64,000 nucleotides of DNA from Veillonella rogosae JCM 15642 (GCF_002959775.1 NZ_PPCX01000015.1:1-64000), one strand, 5' to 3'; positions 26,397-36,567 are shown, counted from the first letter of the stretch. The notes: generated by a model from the letters alone, not told the origin. Numbers and translations: made by a program.

Positions 26397-27365
26397 CTAT
26401 ATTTTTATCTCAATCGTTTTCTGACTAAGACAAGGTAAATTTAAATCAATCTTAATTAATTCAGAAATACTTATTTCCCGATTATTTAATGCATTGGCTT
26501 TAACTAACCCGCCTGCGATAGCTAATTCACCGACGATTCTATTAGCAGACCATTGATTATCACGCAATTCCCGAATAGTAATACTCTTCTGTCGTTTAGA
26601 CAATCTATGCCCTTCAGAATCAATTAAGAGCGGTGCATGACCATACGATGGTACTTTTATATGTTTAGAGTGTAAACACTGTTGTAATGTTTTATATAAA
26701 TATATTTGCTGTCCTGTAGTATCTAGCAAATCATCTCCACGAATGACCTCCGTGATTCCCATTGCAATATCGTCTAGGACAACGGCTAAATTATAGGCAT
26801 ACATACCATCACCACGACGTAATACATAATCATCTAGCTCACCTTCTAAATGAATATGTTGAACACCTTGCCAGCGATCTGTAAATTCTATATCACAAGA
26901 ATCTATGGATAAGCGCAACGAAGGATCCTTTTCAGCAGAAAAGGTTTTCACCTTTTCCTCATCTATATGGCGACAATGTCCATCATATCGATGAACTACC
27001 TCTCCCACATGAGGGGCTGAAGCAATAGACTGTAATCTAGCACGATTACAAAAGCATGGATAAATTAGTTTTTCTAATGCAAGACTTTCTAAGATATTAG
27101 CATAGTATTCTTGTCGTTCACTTTGCCAATATGTTGATTCTGGTCCGCCAATACGCGGACCTTCATCCCATTCAAAGCCAAGCCACTCTAAATCATCTAA
27201 GAGTGCGTCCCCTAATTCCCGTTTAGAACGTTGAAGATCTATATCCTCCATTCGAACTACATAAGTTCCCTTTTGTTGTCGCGTAGAAATATATGATAAT
27301 AAAGCAATCCACACATTGCCAAGATGGATATATCCTGTTGGGCTTGGTGCAAACCGGCCTTTCAT
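26397..27365 (-). CDS. gluQRS: Glutamyl-Q tRNA(Asp) synthetase
   Basis: A shortened glutamyl-tRNA-synthetase-like enzyme that attaches glutamate to the queuosine base of tRNA(Asp). 322 residues; it starts GRFAPSPTGYIHLGN, so the class I HIGH motif is HLGN. It carries RMEDIDLQRS, a zinc-site region with CFC and a later Cys-His (DGHCR), VIRGDDLLDTTGQQIYL, and a KMSKS equivalent, LSKRQKS. The anticodon-binding domain of full GluRS is missing, which is what defines GluQRS. It stands alone between two terminators. Confidence 0.93.
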   Translation of the reverse strand: MKGRFAPSPTGYIHLGNVWIALLSYISTRQQKGTYVVRMEDIDLQRSKRELGDALLDDLEWLGFEWDEGPRIGGPESTYWQSERQEYYANILESLALEKLIYPCFCNRARLQSIASAPHVGEVVHRYDGHCRHIDEEKVKTFSAEKDPSLRLSIDSCDIEFTDRWQGVQHIHLEGELDDYVLRRGDGMYAYNLAVVLDDIAMGITEVIRGDDLLDTTGQQIYLYKTLQQCLHSKHIKVPSYGHAPLLIDSEGHRLSKRQKSITIRELRDNQWSANRIVGELAIAGGLVKANALNNREISISELIKIDLNLPCLSQKTIEIKI

Positions 27366-27390
27366 ATTAGCCCTCCTACATTACAAAACA

Positions 27391-27428
27391 AGTGGCATAC
27401 TCTGTACAATCAAACAGAATATGCCACT
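27391..27428 (-). terminator. Terminator of the M16 peptidase gene
   Basis: A 15-bp stem with one mismatch (AGTGGCATA plus TCTGT against ACAGA plus TATGCCACT) around eight bases, 16 bases past the stop codon at 27445, followed by TTGTTTTG on the minus strand. Confidence 0.75.
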
Positions 27429-27444
27429 ATATTATATTAAATAA

Positions 27445-30354
27445 TTAGCCTAAAGAAATGATATTATCGAATACATCACCAGCGTCTTTAATTTTTTGTT
27501 CGTTACCCATTGTACAAATATGATTATCCTTTAATACAGGTTCAACCACATCTGCTAAAGCAACAATATTCTCTGGCTTACAAGCGATAACTTGTTTACG
27601 GAACTCTACCTTATCCTCTAGTTTAGCACCGCTAAAGTACATGCCCATTGCACGTGGACCACGCAACGCTGGAGTCATAGGCAAGTCTAAAGAGCTCATC
27701 GTACCAATAATATATTTACGCATTTCACGGTCAGTCAAAGTAAACTCACGAAGGTATTGAGGTAACTCTTTGTACACATTCAATGTTTCTACCAAATTTG
27801 GATCGCGATAGCTACAGAAAATCATATTGCCATCGTCATAGAAATTAGCAAAAGCACCGTAAGCACCACCTTGAACACGAATACGAATCCAAAGGTACTC
27901 ATACCGCAAAATCGTTTCTAGTACACTCATAGGACCAATATGTTTATACCCATGATCGACAAAGTTACCACCTTGCGCTACGTATTGCACCTTACCAGCT
28001 GTAACGATACCGTCATTACCGGAAAGTTGAGTAATTTGTAATACATCATTGCTTAACTCAGTAGTATCCCAAGTTTCAACCAATGGTTTCATTAAGTTTT
28101 CAAAAGCCTCTAATTCGCCTTCTTCACCAACAAACATAATATCTACGTTGTTAGCACGGAAAATCTTACGAGCTACGTCGGCTAATTTTTCTGGCAGTAA
28201 TGGTAATGCTGCGGGGTTAGAAGCTAATTCGCTAATCTTCTGATAGTAACCAAAGTTCCCATTGTCTCTAAATTTACCAACCGCAGATACTTGTGCCATA
28301 ACGCGTTGGCTTACAATGGAGTTACCGCGACGGAATGCTTCGTTATCCCAAATAGCTTTGCTTTCTTGAACAAGCTCAGTCAAACGACGATCATCACTAT
28401 AATCTGCTTTTTGTACTACTTCATTTATCAAGCGACACAAATCAGGTAATTTAGAATGCAATGCTTTAGCACGTACAATCATAAGTGGTGTAAATTCATC
28501 GCGCTTACCATCTTTGCTGATTGCTGTAACATCAGAGCTTAAACCACCAAGATTCATATTAATATCTTTAGCCAATGCTTCATAGCCGCGTTCAGATGTA
28601 TCAATGCGACCAAGTATATCACTTAAAATATCTGCGTAGAACAGCTCATCTTCTGTGAGGCAACTCAAGTTAAAGTATAAACCTACATAGTTAATGCCTT
28701 TTGTGAAAGTAGGCACAAAGTGCACTTTCGTATTACCAATCTTGCTTTCACGGCGTTCTACAGCTTCAATATTAGGATTTAAATCAGATAACTCAAGCAA
28801 TGGAATCGATGCCAATGCTTCTTCACTATCTGGAGTTTCTTGACGGATTTTAAGGCGTTTAGTTTGCTCTACAATCGAGTCAATCTCCTCTTTTGTCATA
28901 TTTGCTTTTACAGCAGCTAAATGTTCTTTAACCTCTGCATCTTTGCGCTCTTGAAGTCCACGTTCAGGATAGATAGATACGAGTACTTTGTGATTGTTAT
29001 TTAAAATAGATTGACGAATCAAATCTTCAAAGTACGTACCAGATAAGCCTTTTCGAATATTCACTAGCGCTTCTTCGTAGTGTAAGAGCTCAAGCGGATC
29101 ATTATCATATAACCAGTTATCCATCATACGGATGACATAGGCAAGACCGATTGGACGACCACCAAAGTCGCTTTCACGAAGAGCAAACTCAATGCTATTC
29201 AAGGAAGCTTCTAATAATTCTTTATCTAAACCTTTATCACAAAGCTCTTGCAATGTAGATTCTACAATGCGTTGCAGGTCAGCTTGTTTATCTAGATTAG
29301 AGCCAGTTGCTTGTACAGTCCACATAGGTTGGCGAATGCTATCTAAATAATAGCCACTCACATCAGAGCCGATACCTGCTTTTACTAAAGCCTGTTTTAA
29401 AGGCGCCGCTGGGGACGTTAATAAAGCATGTGTTAAAACCTCAAAAGCCAAGCTATGCTCAGGAGTCACACTAGGTAATACATAGGCAAAGGAATGCAAA
29501 GTACGATTCTCTGTTGGTTCCTCAGAACCTACACTATACGGATAGCTCACTACTTTACCTTCTGTAAATGGAGCTTGTAAACCTACCTCAGTATGAACCT
29601 CAATAGCATCAAAGTGACTTAAGTATTCATCATTCAAAAATGCTAATTGTTCTTCAATATTCATAGCCCCATACAGGAAAATATAACTATTGGATGGATG
29701 ATAGTGAACGCGATAGAACTCTTGGAATTCTTCATATGTTAAATCTGTAATATGATCAGGATCCCCACCAGAATCAACACCATAAGTAGTATCTGGGAAA
29801 AGTTCGCGCATCATTTGACGCTCTAATACAGAATCTGGAGAAGAGTACACACCCTTCATCTCATTAAATACAACGCCTTTATAGGTAAGCTCATCATCGG
29901 CATGATCTAGCTCATAATGCCAACCTTCTTGCATTACGATTTCTGCATCGTCACGTACGCGAGGATACAATACAGCATCAAGATACACGTCCATTAAGTT
30001 GCGGAAGTCTTTATCGTTCTTACTCGCCACAGGATACATCGTCTTATCAGGGTATGTCATTGCGTTTAAGAACGTATTCAAAGAACCTTTCACGAGCTCT
30101 ACAAAAGGCTCTTTCAAAGGAAACTTGCGAGAACCACATAATACGGAGTGCTCCATAATATGAGCTACACCAGTACTGTTGTGAGGTGTTGTTCTAAAAG
30201 CAATATTGAATACTTTATTAGAATCTGGTGAATCGATATAAATTAATCGGGCACCAGACTTTTCGTGCTTCATTTCATAAGCGGTACCATTGATCTCATC
30301 AATGCGCTCAATGCGGTCAAGGCGAAAGCCAGAATAAACCTTATTTATTTCCAT
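27445..30354 (-). CDS. M16C zinc peptidase, presequence-protease (PreP) type
   Basis: A 969-residue insulinase-family metallopeptidase degrading peptides, probably in the cytoplasm (no signal peptide). The inverted zinc motif HxxEH is HIMEH at residues 65-69, with the distal glutamate at 165 in VVFNEMKGVYSS. Two M16 halves are joined by a helical linker (about residues 480-520, charged). The C-terminal half has the substrate-binding signature VQGGAYGAFANF. Length and motifs match PreP/CYM1-like M16C proteins. It is a single-gene transcription unit. Confidence 0.94.
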   Translation of the reverse strand: MEINKVYSGFRLDRIERIDEINGTAYEMKHEKSGARLIYIDSPDSNKVFNIAFRTTPHNSTGVAHIMEHSVLCGSRKFPLKEPFVELVKGSLNTFLNAMTYPDKTMYPVASKNDKDFRNLMDVYLDAVLYPRVRDDAEIVMQEGWHYELDHADDELTYKGVVFNEMKGVYSSPDSVLERQMMRELFPDTTYGVDSGGDPDHITDLTYEEFQEFYRVHYHPSNSYIFLYGAMNIEEQLAFLNDEYLSHFDAIEVHTEVGLQAPFTEGKVVSYPYSVGSEEPTENRTLHSFAYVLPSVTPEHSLAFEVLTHALLTSPAAPLKQALVKAGIGSDVSGYYLDSIRQPMWTVQATGSNLDKQADLQRIVESTLQELCDKGLDKELLEASLNSIEFALRESDFGGRPIGLAYVIRMMDNWLYDNDPLELLHYEEALVNIRKGLSGTYFEDLIRQSILNNNHKVLVSIYPERGLQERKDAEVKEHLAAVKANMTKEEIDSIVEQTKRLKIRQETPDSEEALASIPLLELSDLNPNIEAVERRESKIGNTKVHFVPTFTKGINYVGLYFNLSCLTEDELFYADILSDILGRIDTSERGYEALAKDINMNLGGLSSDVTAISKDGKRDEFTPLMIVRAKALHSKLPDLCRLINEVVQKADYSDDRRLTELVQESKAIWDNEAFRRGNSIVSQRVMAQVSAVGKFRDNGNFGYYQKISELASNPAALPLLPEKLADVARKIFRANNVDIMFVGEEGELEAFENLMKPLVETWDTTELSNDVLQITQLSGNDGIVTAGKVQYVAQGGNFVDHGYKHIGPMSVLETILRYEYLWIRIRVQGGAYGAFANFYDDGNMIFCSYRDPNLVETLNVYKELPQYLREFTLTDREMRKYIIGTMSSLDLPMTPALRGPRAMGMYFSGAKLEDKVEFRKQVIACKPENIVALADVVEPVLKDNHICTMGNEQKIKDAGDVFDNIISLG

Positions 30355-30459
30355 GCTGTCCCTTCTTTCTATATAAATAAAATGATTTCTTTCTTAACAA
30401 TTAATTATACCATATCGATGACTTTATATATAGATGTTAAGAATAATTATCGAAACACA

Positions 30460-30489
30460 AAACCCCATAGGCATAGGCCTATGGGGTTT
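30460..30489. terminator. Terminator downstream of the lysC operon
   Basis: Perfect 13-bp stem (AAACCCCATAGGC and complement) around four bases, directly after the stop codon at 30493. On the minus strand it is followed by TGTGTTTCG. Confidence 0.75.
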
Positions 30490-30492
30490 ATA

Positions 30493-30810
30493 TTATTTAG
30501 TATGTTGCATTTGCCACTTTTGATTGCGGCGCAAGGTTAATAAGCCTTCTAGTACAGCTTGAAACTGTATAAAGCTCAATGTATAGGGTTCATACATATC
30601 CGGTACTACCTTGTAAGAAATAGTAACCTCTGCTTTATCATAATCGTAGAAGATACCATGTAAATTACTTACCGTAGTGTAACCAGTTTGAGCTTGCTCC
30701 AATGTTGGAATAGGCTGATTTTTTAGATTTCCTAGTAGATCGCTAATGAAACCTTCCTTACGACCTTGGTCATTGAGCATTTCATCCATAAAACTACGTA
30801 GACTATCCAT
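30493..30810 (-). CDS. Hypothetical protein
   Basis: A 105-residue soluble protein I do not recognise. It has an acidic amphipathic N-terminus (MDSLRSFMDEMLNDQGRKEG), a YTTVSNLHGIFYDYDKAEVTIS segment that looks like beta strands, and a C-terminal helix ending in RRNQKWQMQHTK. It begins eight bases after the aspartokinase stop, so it is probably the second gene of that operon. No signal peptide or membrane segment. Confidence 0.75.
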   Translation of the reverse strand: MDSLRSFMDEMLNDQGRKEGFISDLLGNLKNQPIPTLEQAQTGYTTVSNLHGIFYDYDKAEVTISYKVVPDMYEPYTLSFIQFQAVLEGLLTLRRNQKWQMQHTK

Positions 30811-30817
30811 AAATAGA

Positions 30818-32047
30818 TTAACCTCTTTGGTCTAACAATAAGCCGTTGTGAATTACGCGAACAGCATCTTTAACACGGTCTTCAGCAACAAGGCAGGAAA
30901 TACTAATTTCAGAAGTAGAAATGATTTCAATATTGATGCCTTCTTGGCTCAAAATATCAAACATTTGAGCTGCCACGCCAGGTTGACCTAGCATACCAGC
31001 ACCGATAATAGAAACTTTTGCCATGCGTTCGTCAATATTTACAGCTTCAATATCAACCGTTTCTTGCAATTCTTCCAATACTTCGCGCGCCAAAACTACG
31101 TCATCCATAGCTACTGTAAAGATAAGGTCAGTTTTTGGTTCACCAACGGAGCGGATAGATTGAACAATCATATCTACGTCTACGTTTTTCGCAGCCAATG
31201 CTTTGAATACAGTTGCTGCCACACCTGGTTTATTTTCAACCCCTACAAGGGCTACTTTTGCAGTATTTTTATCATCAGCTACGCCAGTAATTACGCGTTT
31301 ATTTGCTTCCACAGTATAATCCTCCCGAATAATAGTACCTGGTTTATCATTAAATGTAGAACGTACATGAATAGGCACGCCATAACGGAAGCCCATTTCT
31401 ACGGCACGTGGTTGCATTACACCGGCACCAAGGCGCGCCATTTCGAGCATTTCGCCATACGTTACTTCTTCTAATTTGAAAGCTTCCTTCGCTACGCGAG
31501 GGTCTGTAGAATATACGCCGTCTACATCTGTGAAGATTTCACATACATCTGCCTTCATAGCGCCTGCCAATGCAACTGCTGTTGTATCAGAGCCACCACG
31601 ACCTAATGTAACCATGTCACCGTATTCAGTAATACCTTGGAAACCAGCAACAACTACGATGTTGCCTGCATCCAACGCTTCAAACACGCGATTTGGATCA
31701 ACGCCCAAAATACGGCCTTTATTGAAACTATCACTAGTTGTGATACCTGCTTGGTCACCTGTTAAGGATACAGATTTATGACCACGTTCGTTAAAAGCCA
31801 TTGCCATCAATGCAATCGTTACTTGTTCACCTGTGGATAACAGGCGGTCCATCTCACGACCATAAGGCTTGGATGTTACTTGTTTAGCCAATGCTACCAA
31901 GTCATCCGTTGTATCACCCATTGCGGATACAACAATAACGATTTTATCGTCTACTTGCTTCTCACGAAGGACGCGATCAACAATATTAAATATTTTTTCT
32001 GGTGTAGCTACGGAACTACCACCAAATTTTTTAACGATTAAGGCCAC
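30818..32047 (-). CDS. lysC: Aspartokinase
   Basis: Phosphorylates aspartate, the first step to lysine/diaminopimelate, threonine and methionine. 409 residues from a GTG start at 32047 with GAGGG upstream. The kinase domain has KFGGSSVATPEKI, LTGDQAGI, GFQGITEYGDMVTLGRGGSDTTA and the segment FTDVDGVYSTDPRVA. The C-terminal third holds two ACT domains (VALVGVENKPGVAATVFKAL and VSIIGAGMLGQPGVAAQMF), which usually bind lysine or threonine as feedback inhibitor. No lysine riboswitch is visible in the short leader. Confidence 0.97.
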   Translation of the reverse strand: MALIVKKFGGSSVATPEKIFNIVDRVLREKQVDDKIVIVVSAMGDTTDDLVALAKQVTSKPYGREMDRLLSTGEQVTIALMAMAFNERGHKSVSLTGDQAGITTSDSFNKGRILGVDPNRVFEALDAGNIVVVAGFQGITEYGDMVTLGRGGSDTTAVALAGAMKADVCEIFTDVDGVYSTDPRVAKEAFKLEEVTYGEMLEMARLGAGVMQPRAVEMGFRYGVPIHVRSTFNDKPGTIIREDYTVEANKRVITGVADDKNTAKVALVGVENKPGVAATVFKALAAKNVDVDMIVQSIRSVGEPKTDLIFTVAMDDVVLAREVLEELQETVDIEAVNIDERMAKVSIIGAGMLGQPGVAAQMFDILSQEGINIEIISTSEISISCLVAEDRVKDAVRVIHNGLLLDQRG

Positions 32048-32193
32048 AATAATCCCTCATTTAACTATATTTACTAAATATCAATATGAATATACTTTAC
32101 CACAAACAAATAGCACTGTAAAGGGATGTACAGCAATCATTCCACTGGACTAATACAAAAATCCTTTTTCTGCGGACATTAAGATATATGCAA

Positions 32194-32219
32194 AAAGACC
32201 AGCCCTAAGGCTGGTCTTT
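32194..32219. terminator. Terminator of the superoxide reductase gene
   Basis: Perfect 11-bp stem (AAAGACCAGCC and complement) around four bases, 18 bases after the stop codon at 32238. T-rich on both sides. Confidence 0.88.
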
Positions 32220-32237
32220 ATTAGTTGTTTTAGTTAA

Positions 32238-32627
32238 TTAAGCAACTGTAATTTCTTTTTCAGATTCCCACAAACCGTGAAGATTGCAGTAAGATACAGC
32301 AATCAATTTACCGGATTTTTTCAAAGATACTGCTAAAGTACCTTCAGAAATTGCTACTACAGGGCCTTCGTTAGCAGTCGCACCGTCACCATGAACGTTG
32401 AATGCGATAGTACCAACTTCGTATGGTAATTGAGTACCTTCAGCTACGAAGTACAATTTAATCCAATCAATGTGATGTTCTACAGTGTTAGGATGTGCAA
32501 TGTCTTTACCTACGGACAAAGTTACGTGGAAAGTTTCACCTGCTTTTACAGTGTCAACTGTTTCGATAACAGGAACGTGTTTTTCAGTAGCGAAATCGCC
32601 AGATTTAATGTAATCATGTACAGCCAT
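32238..32627 (-). CDS. Superoxide reductase (neelaredoxin type)
   Basis: 129 residues from the ATG at 32627, behind a strong AGGAGG. It reduces superoxide to hydrogen peroxide without making oxygen, a defence typical of strict anaerobes. The mononuclear iron site is complete: the Glu15-Lys16 pair with His17 (EKHVP), His45 (HPNTVEHH), His51, Cys114 and His117 (YCNLHGLW). The N-terminal rubredoxin-like desulforedoxin domain is absent, so this is the one-iron class. Monocistronic, with its own terminator. Confidence 0.93.
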   Translation of the reverse strand: MAVHDYIKSGDFATEKHVPVIETVDTVKAGETFHVTLSVGKDIAHPNTVEHHIDWIKLYFVAEGTQLPYEVGTIAFNVHGDGATANEGPVVAISEGTLAVSLKKSGKLIAVSYCNLHGLWESEKEITVA

Positions 32628-32849
32628 AGTTAACCTCCTGGTTATTGTTATATACATACTTAATGTCAAGAATATTGAGCACTACTGTGCTTATGACTAT
32701 ATTATACATTTTCGATATAGTTTTAGCAAGGACTTTTTCGAAACTTTTAGATTTAATTATAGTTAATACTCATAAATACAAAACATTAGTTGCTAAATGT
32801 GCTACTATACATGCCTTTAGCAGTATCCTTAAGATTTAAGTACCTATAC

Positions 32850-33392
32850 TTAAAACTCAATACCTTTAGCAGCCTTAATGCCCTTCTCATAGGCATGCTT
32901 TACTACATTCATTTCTGTTACCGTATCTGCTATTTCGATAATTTCTGGTTTAGCATAGCGGCCCGTCAAAATTACATGAAGTCGTTCTGGCTTATTCTTT
33001 AGCATATCTACTACAGAGTTTACATCAATAAGCTCGTAATTAATGGCATTATTGATTTCATCCATTATGATAAGATCCCATGTATCAGAGTTAACCTCCT
33101 CTACCAAAGTATGCCAAGCAGTTTGAGCCGCCTCTTTGTGTCTTGCGAGCTCTACCTCTCCTACTTCATCACGTTTATAGTAAATAAAGCCTTTACCCAT
33201 GGAGCGTATTTCTACTTGGTCACCTAATTTAGCGAGACCTGCTAATTCACCATAGCCATTACCACTTTTAATAAATTGTAGTATGAGAACCTTAAAGCCT
33301 TGACCTACAGCACGCAATGCAACACCTAAAGCGGCCGTAGTTTTACCTTTACCATTGCCTGTGTTGACTAAAATTAAGCCTCGTTCACTCAT
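32850..33392 (-). CDS. cobO: Cob(I)yrinic acid a,c-diamide adenosyltransferase (CobO/BtuR type)
   Basis: Transfers the adenosyl group from ATP to the cobalt of corrinoids. 180 residues with the P-loop GNGKGKTTAALG near residue 12, QFIKSGNGYGE, DLIIMDEINNAINYELI and VILTGRYAKPEIIE, all CobA/CobO family motifs. Its start lies two bases after the cbiA stop, so they form one operon, and its product acts directly on the CbiA product. Confidence 0.95.
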   Translation of the reverse strand: MSERGLILVNTGNGKGKTTAALGVALRAVGQGFKVLILQFIKSGNGYGELAGLAKLGDQVEIRSMGKGFIYYKRDEVGEVELARHKEAAQTAWHTLVEEVNSDTWDLIIMDEINNAINYELIDVNSVVDMLKNKPERLHVILTGRYAKPEIIEIADTVTEMNVVKHAYEKGIKAAKGIEF

Positions 33393-33394
33393 AA

Positions 33395-34774
33395 TTAGCT
33401 CCTTTTAGCTTTATACGTAGCACATATATCTACAAAGTGTTGCGCCCCTTCATCAGAACCAGCAAAGTTCAAATGTAAATAGGATGCTAATACATTATTA
33501 GTAGCATAGCCGCCATCATAAGATTGAGGCTTACGGCCTCCTTCTAAATGGAATGCCCACGGGAAGTCTTCTACTGTGGGCTCCATCGTAGAGAAATGGA
33601 ACTCATGCCCACGAAGAGATGTATCTGCAGCACCTAATAAGGTATCTCGCTTAGCTGTAGCCGTAACATACCCTACTTTTTGTAGCTTTTGTTGCATAAT
33701 GCAATTAGCAGGTACAATACCTACTGTATTATATACGGCGCCCTCAAAATCGTGGATACTTTCACATAAATACATGAGGCCACCACATTCTGCATAAATA
33801 GGCATACCTTTTTCATTAGCTTCACGGATAGATTCCTTCATTGACTCGTTACTAGAAAGCTGGAACAAGAACATTTCAGGAAAACCACCACCAAATACTA
33901 GGCCATCTACATCTGGAACTTCAAAGTCATTAAGAGGGCTAAAATAAACGAGCTCGGCCCCCTTCTCTTCTAAGGCAGCTAAACTTGCTGGATAATAGAA
34001 AGAAAACGCCTCATCATAGGCTACACCAATTTTAACTCGCTTTTCAACGGATTTAGCATCTACAGCCTCTGGTAACTCAATAGCAGGTGCACTAGATGCA
34101 ATATCCAACAATTGATCTAGATTTACCATTTTCTCAACAGCTTCGCGAATCGTGTTGATAGCCTCTGTTGGGTCAATTTCAGTAACCGGTGTGAGTCCTA
34201 AATGGCGCTCAGGAGAGTGCATACGGTCATCTCGATAAATAGCACCAATAACAGGTACACCTATCTTATCCATGCCTTCACGAACCATGCGCTCATGGTT
34301 GGCAGAACCTAAGCGATTCAAGATGACGCCGCCAAAGTTTACCTCAGGATCATAATCACGGAAACCTTTAGCAATAGCTGCCGCACTTTCACCCATGGCC
34401 TTGCAATCGATAACAAGCACCACCGGTGCATTCAATTGTTTAGCAATTTGAGCTGTAGAACTAACACCTTCTCGACCACCATCATAAAGGCCCATAACAC
34501 CTTCAATAATAGCAAGGTCTACTCCATGCGCCATAGTAGCAAAGAAAGGATTTAATTTGTGAGGTGGCACAAGCCACGTATCTAAATTATAGCTGTCACG
34601 GCCGGATGCAATTTTATGAAAGCCCGGATCAATATAATCCGGGCCCACTTTAAAGGATTGCACCGTACGTCCACCATTTGCATAAGCAGACAATAAGCCC
34701 GCTACGATAGTTGTTTTACCTACACCAGAGTTAGTGCCAGCAATGACAACACGTGGAATCTGTACTGTGTTCAT
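33395..34774 (-). CDS. cbiA: Cobyrinate a,c-diamide synthase CbiA
   Basis: ATP- and glutamine-dependent amidation of the a and c side chains of cobyrinate. 459 residues: an N-terminal BioD-like synthetase domain with P-loop GTNSGVGKTTIVAGL and FKVGPDYIDPGFH, a middle segment beginning KIGVAYDEAFSFYYP, and a C-terminal class I glutamine amidotransferase domain with the cysteine nucleophile in YAECGGLMYL and a late histidine in SYLHLNFAG. Linked genes (cbiK, cbiL, cobO) support CbiA over the CobB homologue of the aerobic route. Confidence 0.95.
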   Translation of the reverse strand: MNTVQIPRVVIAGTNSGVGKTTIVAGLLSAYANGGRTVQSFKVGPDYIDPGFHKIASGRDSYNLDTWLVPPHKLNPFFATMAHGVDLAIIEGVMGLYDGGREGVSSTAQIAKQLNAPVVLVIDCKAMGESAAAIAKGFRDYDPEVNFGGVILNRLGSANHERMVREGMDKIGVPVIGAIYRDDRMHSPERHLGLTPVTEIDPTEAINTIREAVEKMVNLDQLLDIASSAPAIELPEAVDAKSVEKRVKIGVAYDEAFSFYYPASLAALEEKGAELVYFSPLNDFEVPDVDGLVFGGGFPEMFLFQLSSNESMKESIREANEKGMPIYAECGGLMYLCESIHDFEGAVYNTVGIVPANCIMQQKLQKVGYVTATAKRDTLLGAADTSLRGHEFHFSTMEPTVEDFPWAFHLEGGRKPQSYDGGYATNNVLASYLHLNFAGSDEGAQHFVDICATYKAKRS

Positions 34775-34803
34775 AGATATTACCTCGTAATACGACGTAT
34801 TTG

Positions 34804-35511
34804 TTAACGGTCCTTACGTTTTGCAAGGATTGTAGATAAGTAGTTGAGTTTAGTATCTTTTGGCATGTTATCAAGGCCTACGAATACTTGCTCATCTGGC
34901 AAACCTACACGGCTGATCATAACCGCATCATCTGCCATATTGTGTTTAATCAATGTTTCTTGTACTTCATCAAAGTTTTTGTACACTTTCATGATTACCG
35001 CATCATCGGCAACAGCCAATACAGCATCAATTTTTTCTTTAGGTGCTGTAGCAGGAACGATAGCTAATACTTCTTCCTTCTCTACGATTGGATAGCCAAG
35101 GTGGGAACCAATAGCACAGAACGCAGTTACACCTGGAATTGTTTCGATTTCATGACCAGTATTTTCAATCAAGCGGTATACATACATATATGTGCTGTAG
35201 AACATAGGATCACCTAATGTTAAGAATACAACACTTTTACCTTCATCTAAGTAAGACAAGATAATGCGTTTTGCTTCTTGCCAGCCTTCCTCTTGTGTAG
35301 CATCATCTAATACCATTGGGAATACTACAGGAACGATTTCTGTATGTTCTTGGATATATGGGGATGCAATATCAAGGGCTACAGAGCCATCTTTCTTCTC
35401 TGTTTTAGGTGTGATAATAATATCTGCTTCACCTACGATGCGAGCAGCTTTCACAGTCATTAATTCAGAATCACCAGGGCCTACGCCAATGCCATATAAT
35501 TTACCTTTCAT
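34804..35511 (-). CDS. cbiL: Precorrin-2 C20-methyltransferase CbiL
   Basis: Methylates C20 of cobalt-precorrin-2 with S-adenosylmethionine. 235 residues with the tetrapyrrole-methylase GxGxGDxxL loop (GIGVGPGDSELMTVKAA), the FLTLGDPMFYSTYMYV segment and ETIPGVTAFCA. It lies between cbiK, which makes cobalt-sirohydrochlorin, and cbiA. AGGAG precedes the ATG. Confidence 0.94.
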   Translation of the reverse strand: MKGKLYGIGVGPGDSELMTVKAARIVGEADIIITPKTEKKDGSVALDIASPYIQEHTEIVPVVFPMVLDDATQEEGWQEAKRIILSYLDEGKSVVFLTLGDPMFYSTYMYVYRLIENTGHEIETIPGVTAFCAIGSHLGYPIVEKEEVLAIVPATAPKEKIDAVLAVADDAVIMKVYKNFDEVQETLIKHNMADDAVMISRVGLPDEQVFVGLDNMPKDTKLNYLSTILAKRKDR

Positions 35512-35597
35512 GGGTATCTCCTATTCTTATAGTTACAGTTTATTTATAATTGCAATATCTATTATTATAACCAATTTATGCAAGATATACAAAGGCA

Positions 35598-36452
35598 CTA
35601 TTTAATATTTGGAATTGCAGGGCGATGTGGGCTACGTTTGCCATACAAATCATCGATGCAGTCTTGTAAATGTTGACGGAAGATATCTTGGATAACTTCA
35701 TACTCACCTAGACCAGCATTAATAGGTTTAACCTCATAACCAGCCTCAGTCAATTCATTTACTACACTATCCTCTTCATCTCCGAAGAGATCATTTTGGG
35801 CATGATCCCCTAATACTAATAATAATGGATGTAGGTGAATTGTATTTGGACGCTTCCCATCAAGCCATTCCCATGGCATAGCTACATCAGCCACATAAGG
35901 AGCATTCTCTAAAACGGCGACACGTACATTTGTAAGGCCATCACGAATTAGTTTAAATTGTAGGTTGCCATATGATGAATTACCAGAACCGAGGCCACCA
36001 TGACCAACCAATAGTAACCCGTCTTCTTTAGAAATATTAAGAGATTTAATGAAACGGTCAATTAAGATTTGGTAATCATCTGGATGCTCTTCTTGGCCCA
36101 TGTAATATACGAGAGGTCTACCTACGCGCAATACTTCTAGCTGTCCTTCCCCTTCATGAGCAAGGATATTATTTTTCAATTTATCAAACTCTTCACCGCC
36201 AGTGAAATGAAGTGGTTGTACATACACATGTGTATACCCTTCTTGGATGAGTTTTTCTAACGCCCCTTGTTCAGTAGGTACCTCAACACCGCGTTCACGT
36301 AAACGCTTAACGATGATACGAGAGGAAAAAGCTAATTCCACAGTATAGTCCGGATACGCTTTACGAATATGTTCTACTACGGAATCAATATTATGTTCAC
36401 GAGCACTGTCAACAGTGGACCCAAAGGCAACAACTAAAATAGCTTGTTTCAT
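35598..36452 (-). CDS. cbiK: Sirohydrochlorin cobaltochelatase CbiK
   Basis: Inserts cobalt into sirohydrochlorin at the start of the anaerobic cobalamin route. 284 residues, no signal peptide. The metal-binding set of the CbiK family is intact: His151 (LLLVGHGG), His217 (VLGDHAQND) and Glu88 in HFTGGEEFD. The typical GDEEDSV segment follows. It is first in the cbiK-cbiL-cbiA-cobO run (86-base gap to cbiL). Two paralogues lie at 36657-37538 and 49138-50127. Confidence 0.95.
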   Translation of the reverse strand: MKQAILVVAFGSTVDSAREHNIDSVVEHIRKAYPDYTVELAFSSRIIVKRLRERGVEVPTEQGALEKLIQEGYTHVYVQPLHFTGGEEFDKLKNNILAHEGEGQLEVLRVGRPLVYYMGQEEHPDDYQILIDRFIKSLNISKEDGLLLVGHGGLGSGNSSYGNLQFKLIRDGLTNVRVAVLENAPYVADVAMPWEWLDGKRPNTIHLHPLLLVLGDHAQNDLFGDEEDSVVNELTEAGYEVKPINAGLGEYEVIQDIFRQHLQDCIDDLYGKRSPHRPAIPNIK

Positions 36453-36567
36453 GAAAGTCTCCTTATATTAATTAATAATGTATCTTAATCATACCATAGA
36501 GAATCTTTTCAGGGCATACCGTGGTACGTATAAATTGGAAATTATTCTTATCTTTCATAGTAAAAGT

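Noticed and set aside
32640-32849. Plus-strand frames of about 65-70 codons between superoxide reductase and cobO
   Set aside because: AT-rich, no ribosome site and no family resemblance; probably just promoter DNA.
32830-32856. AT-only hairpin at the cobO stop codon
   Set aside because: The 8-bp stem TTTAAGTA/TACTTAAA has little stability, overlaps the stop codon and has no T-run, so it is not called a terminator.
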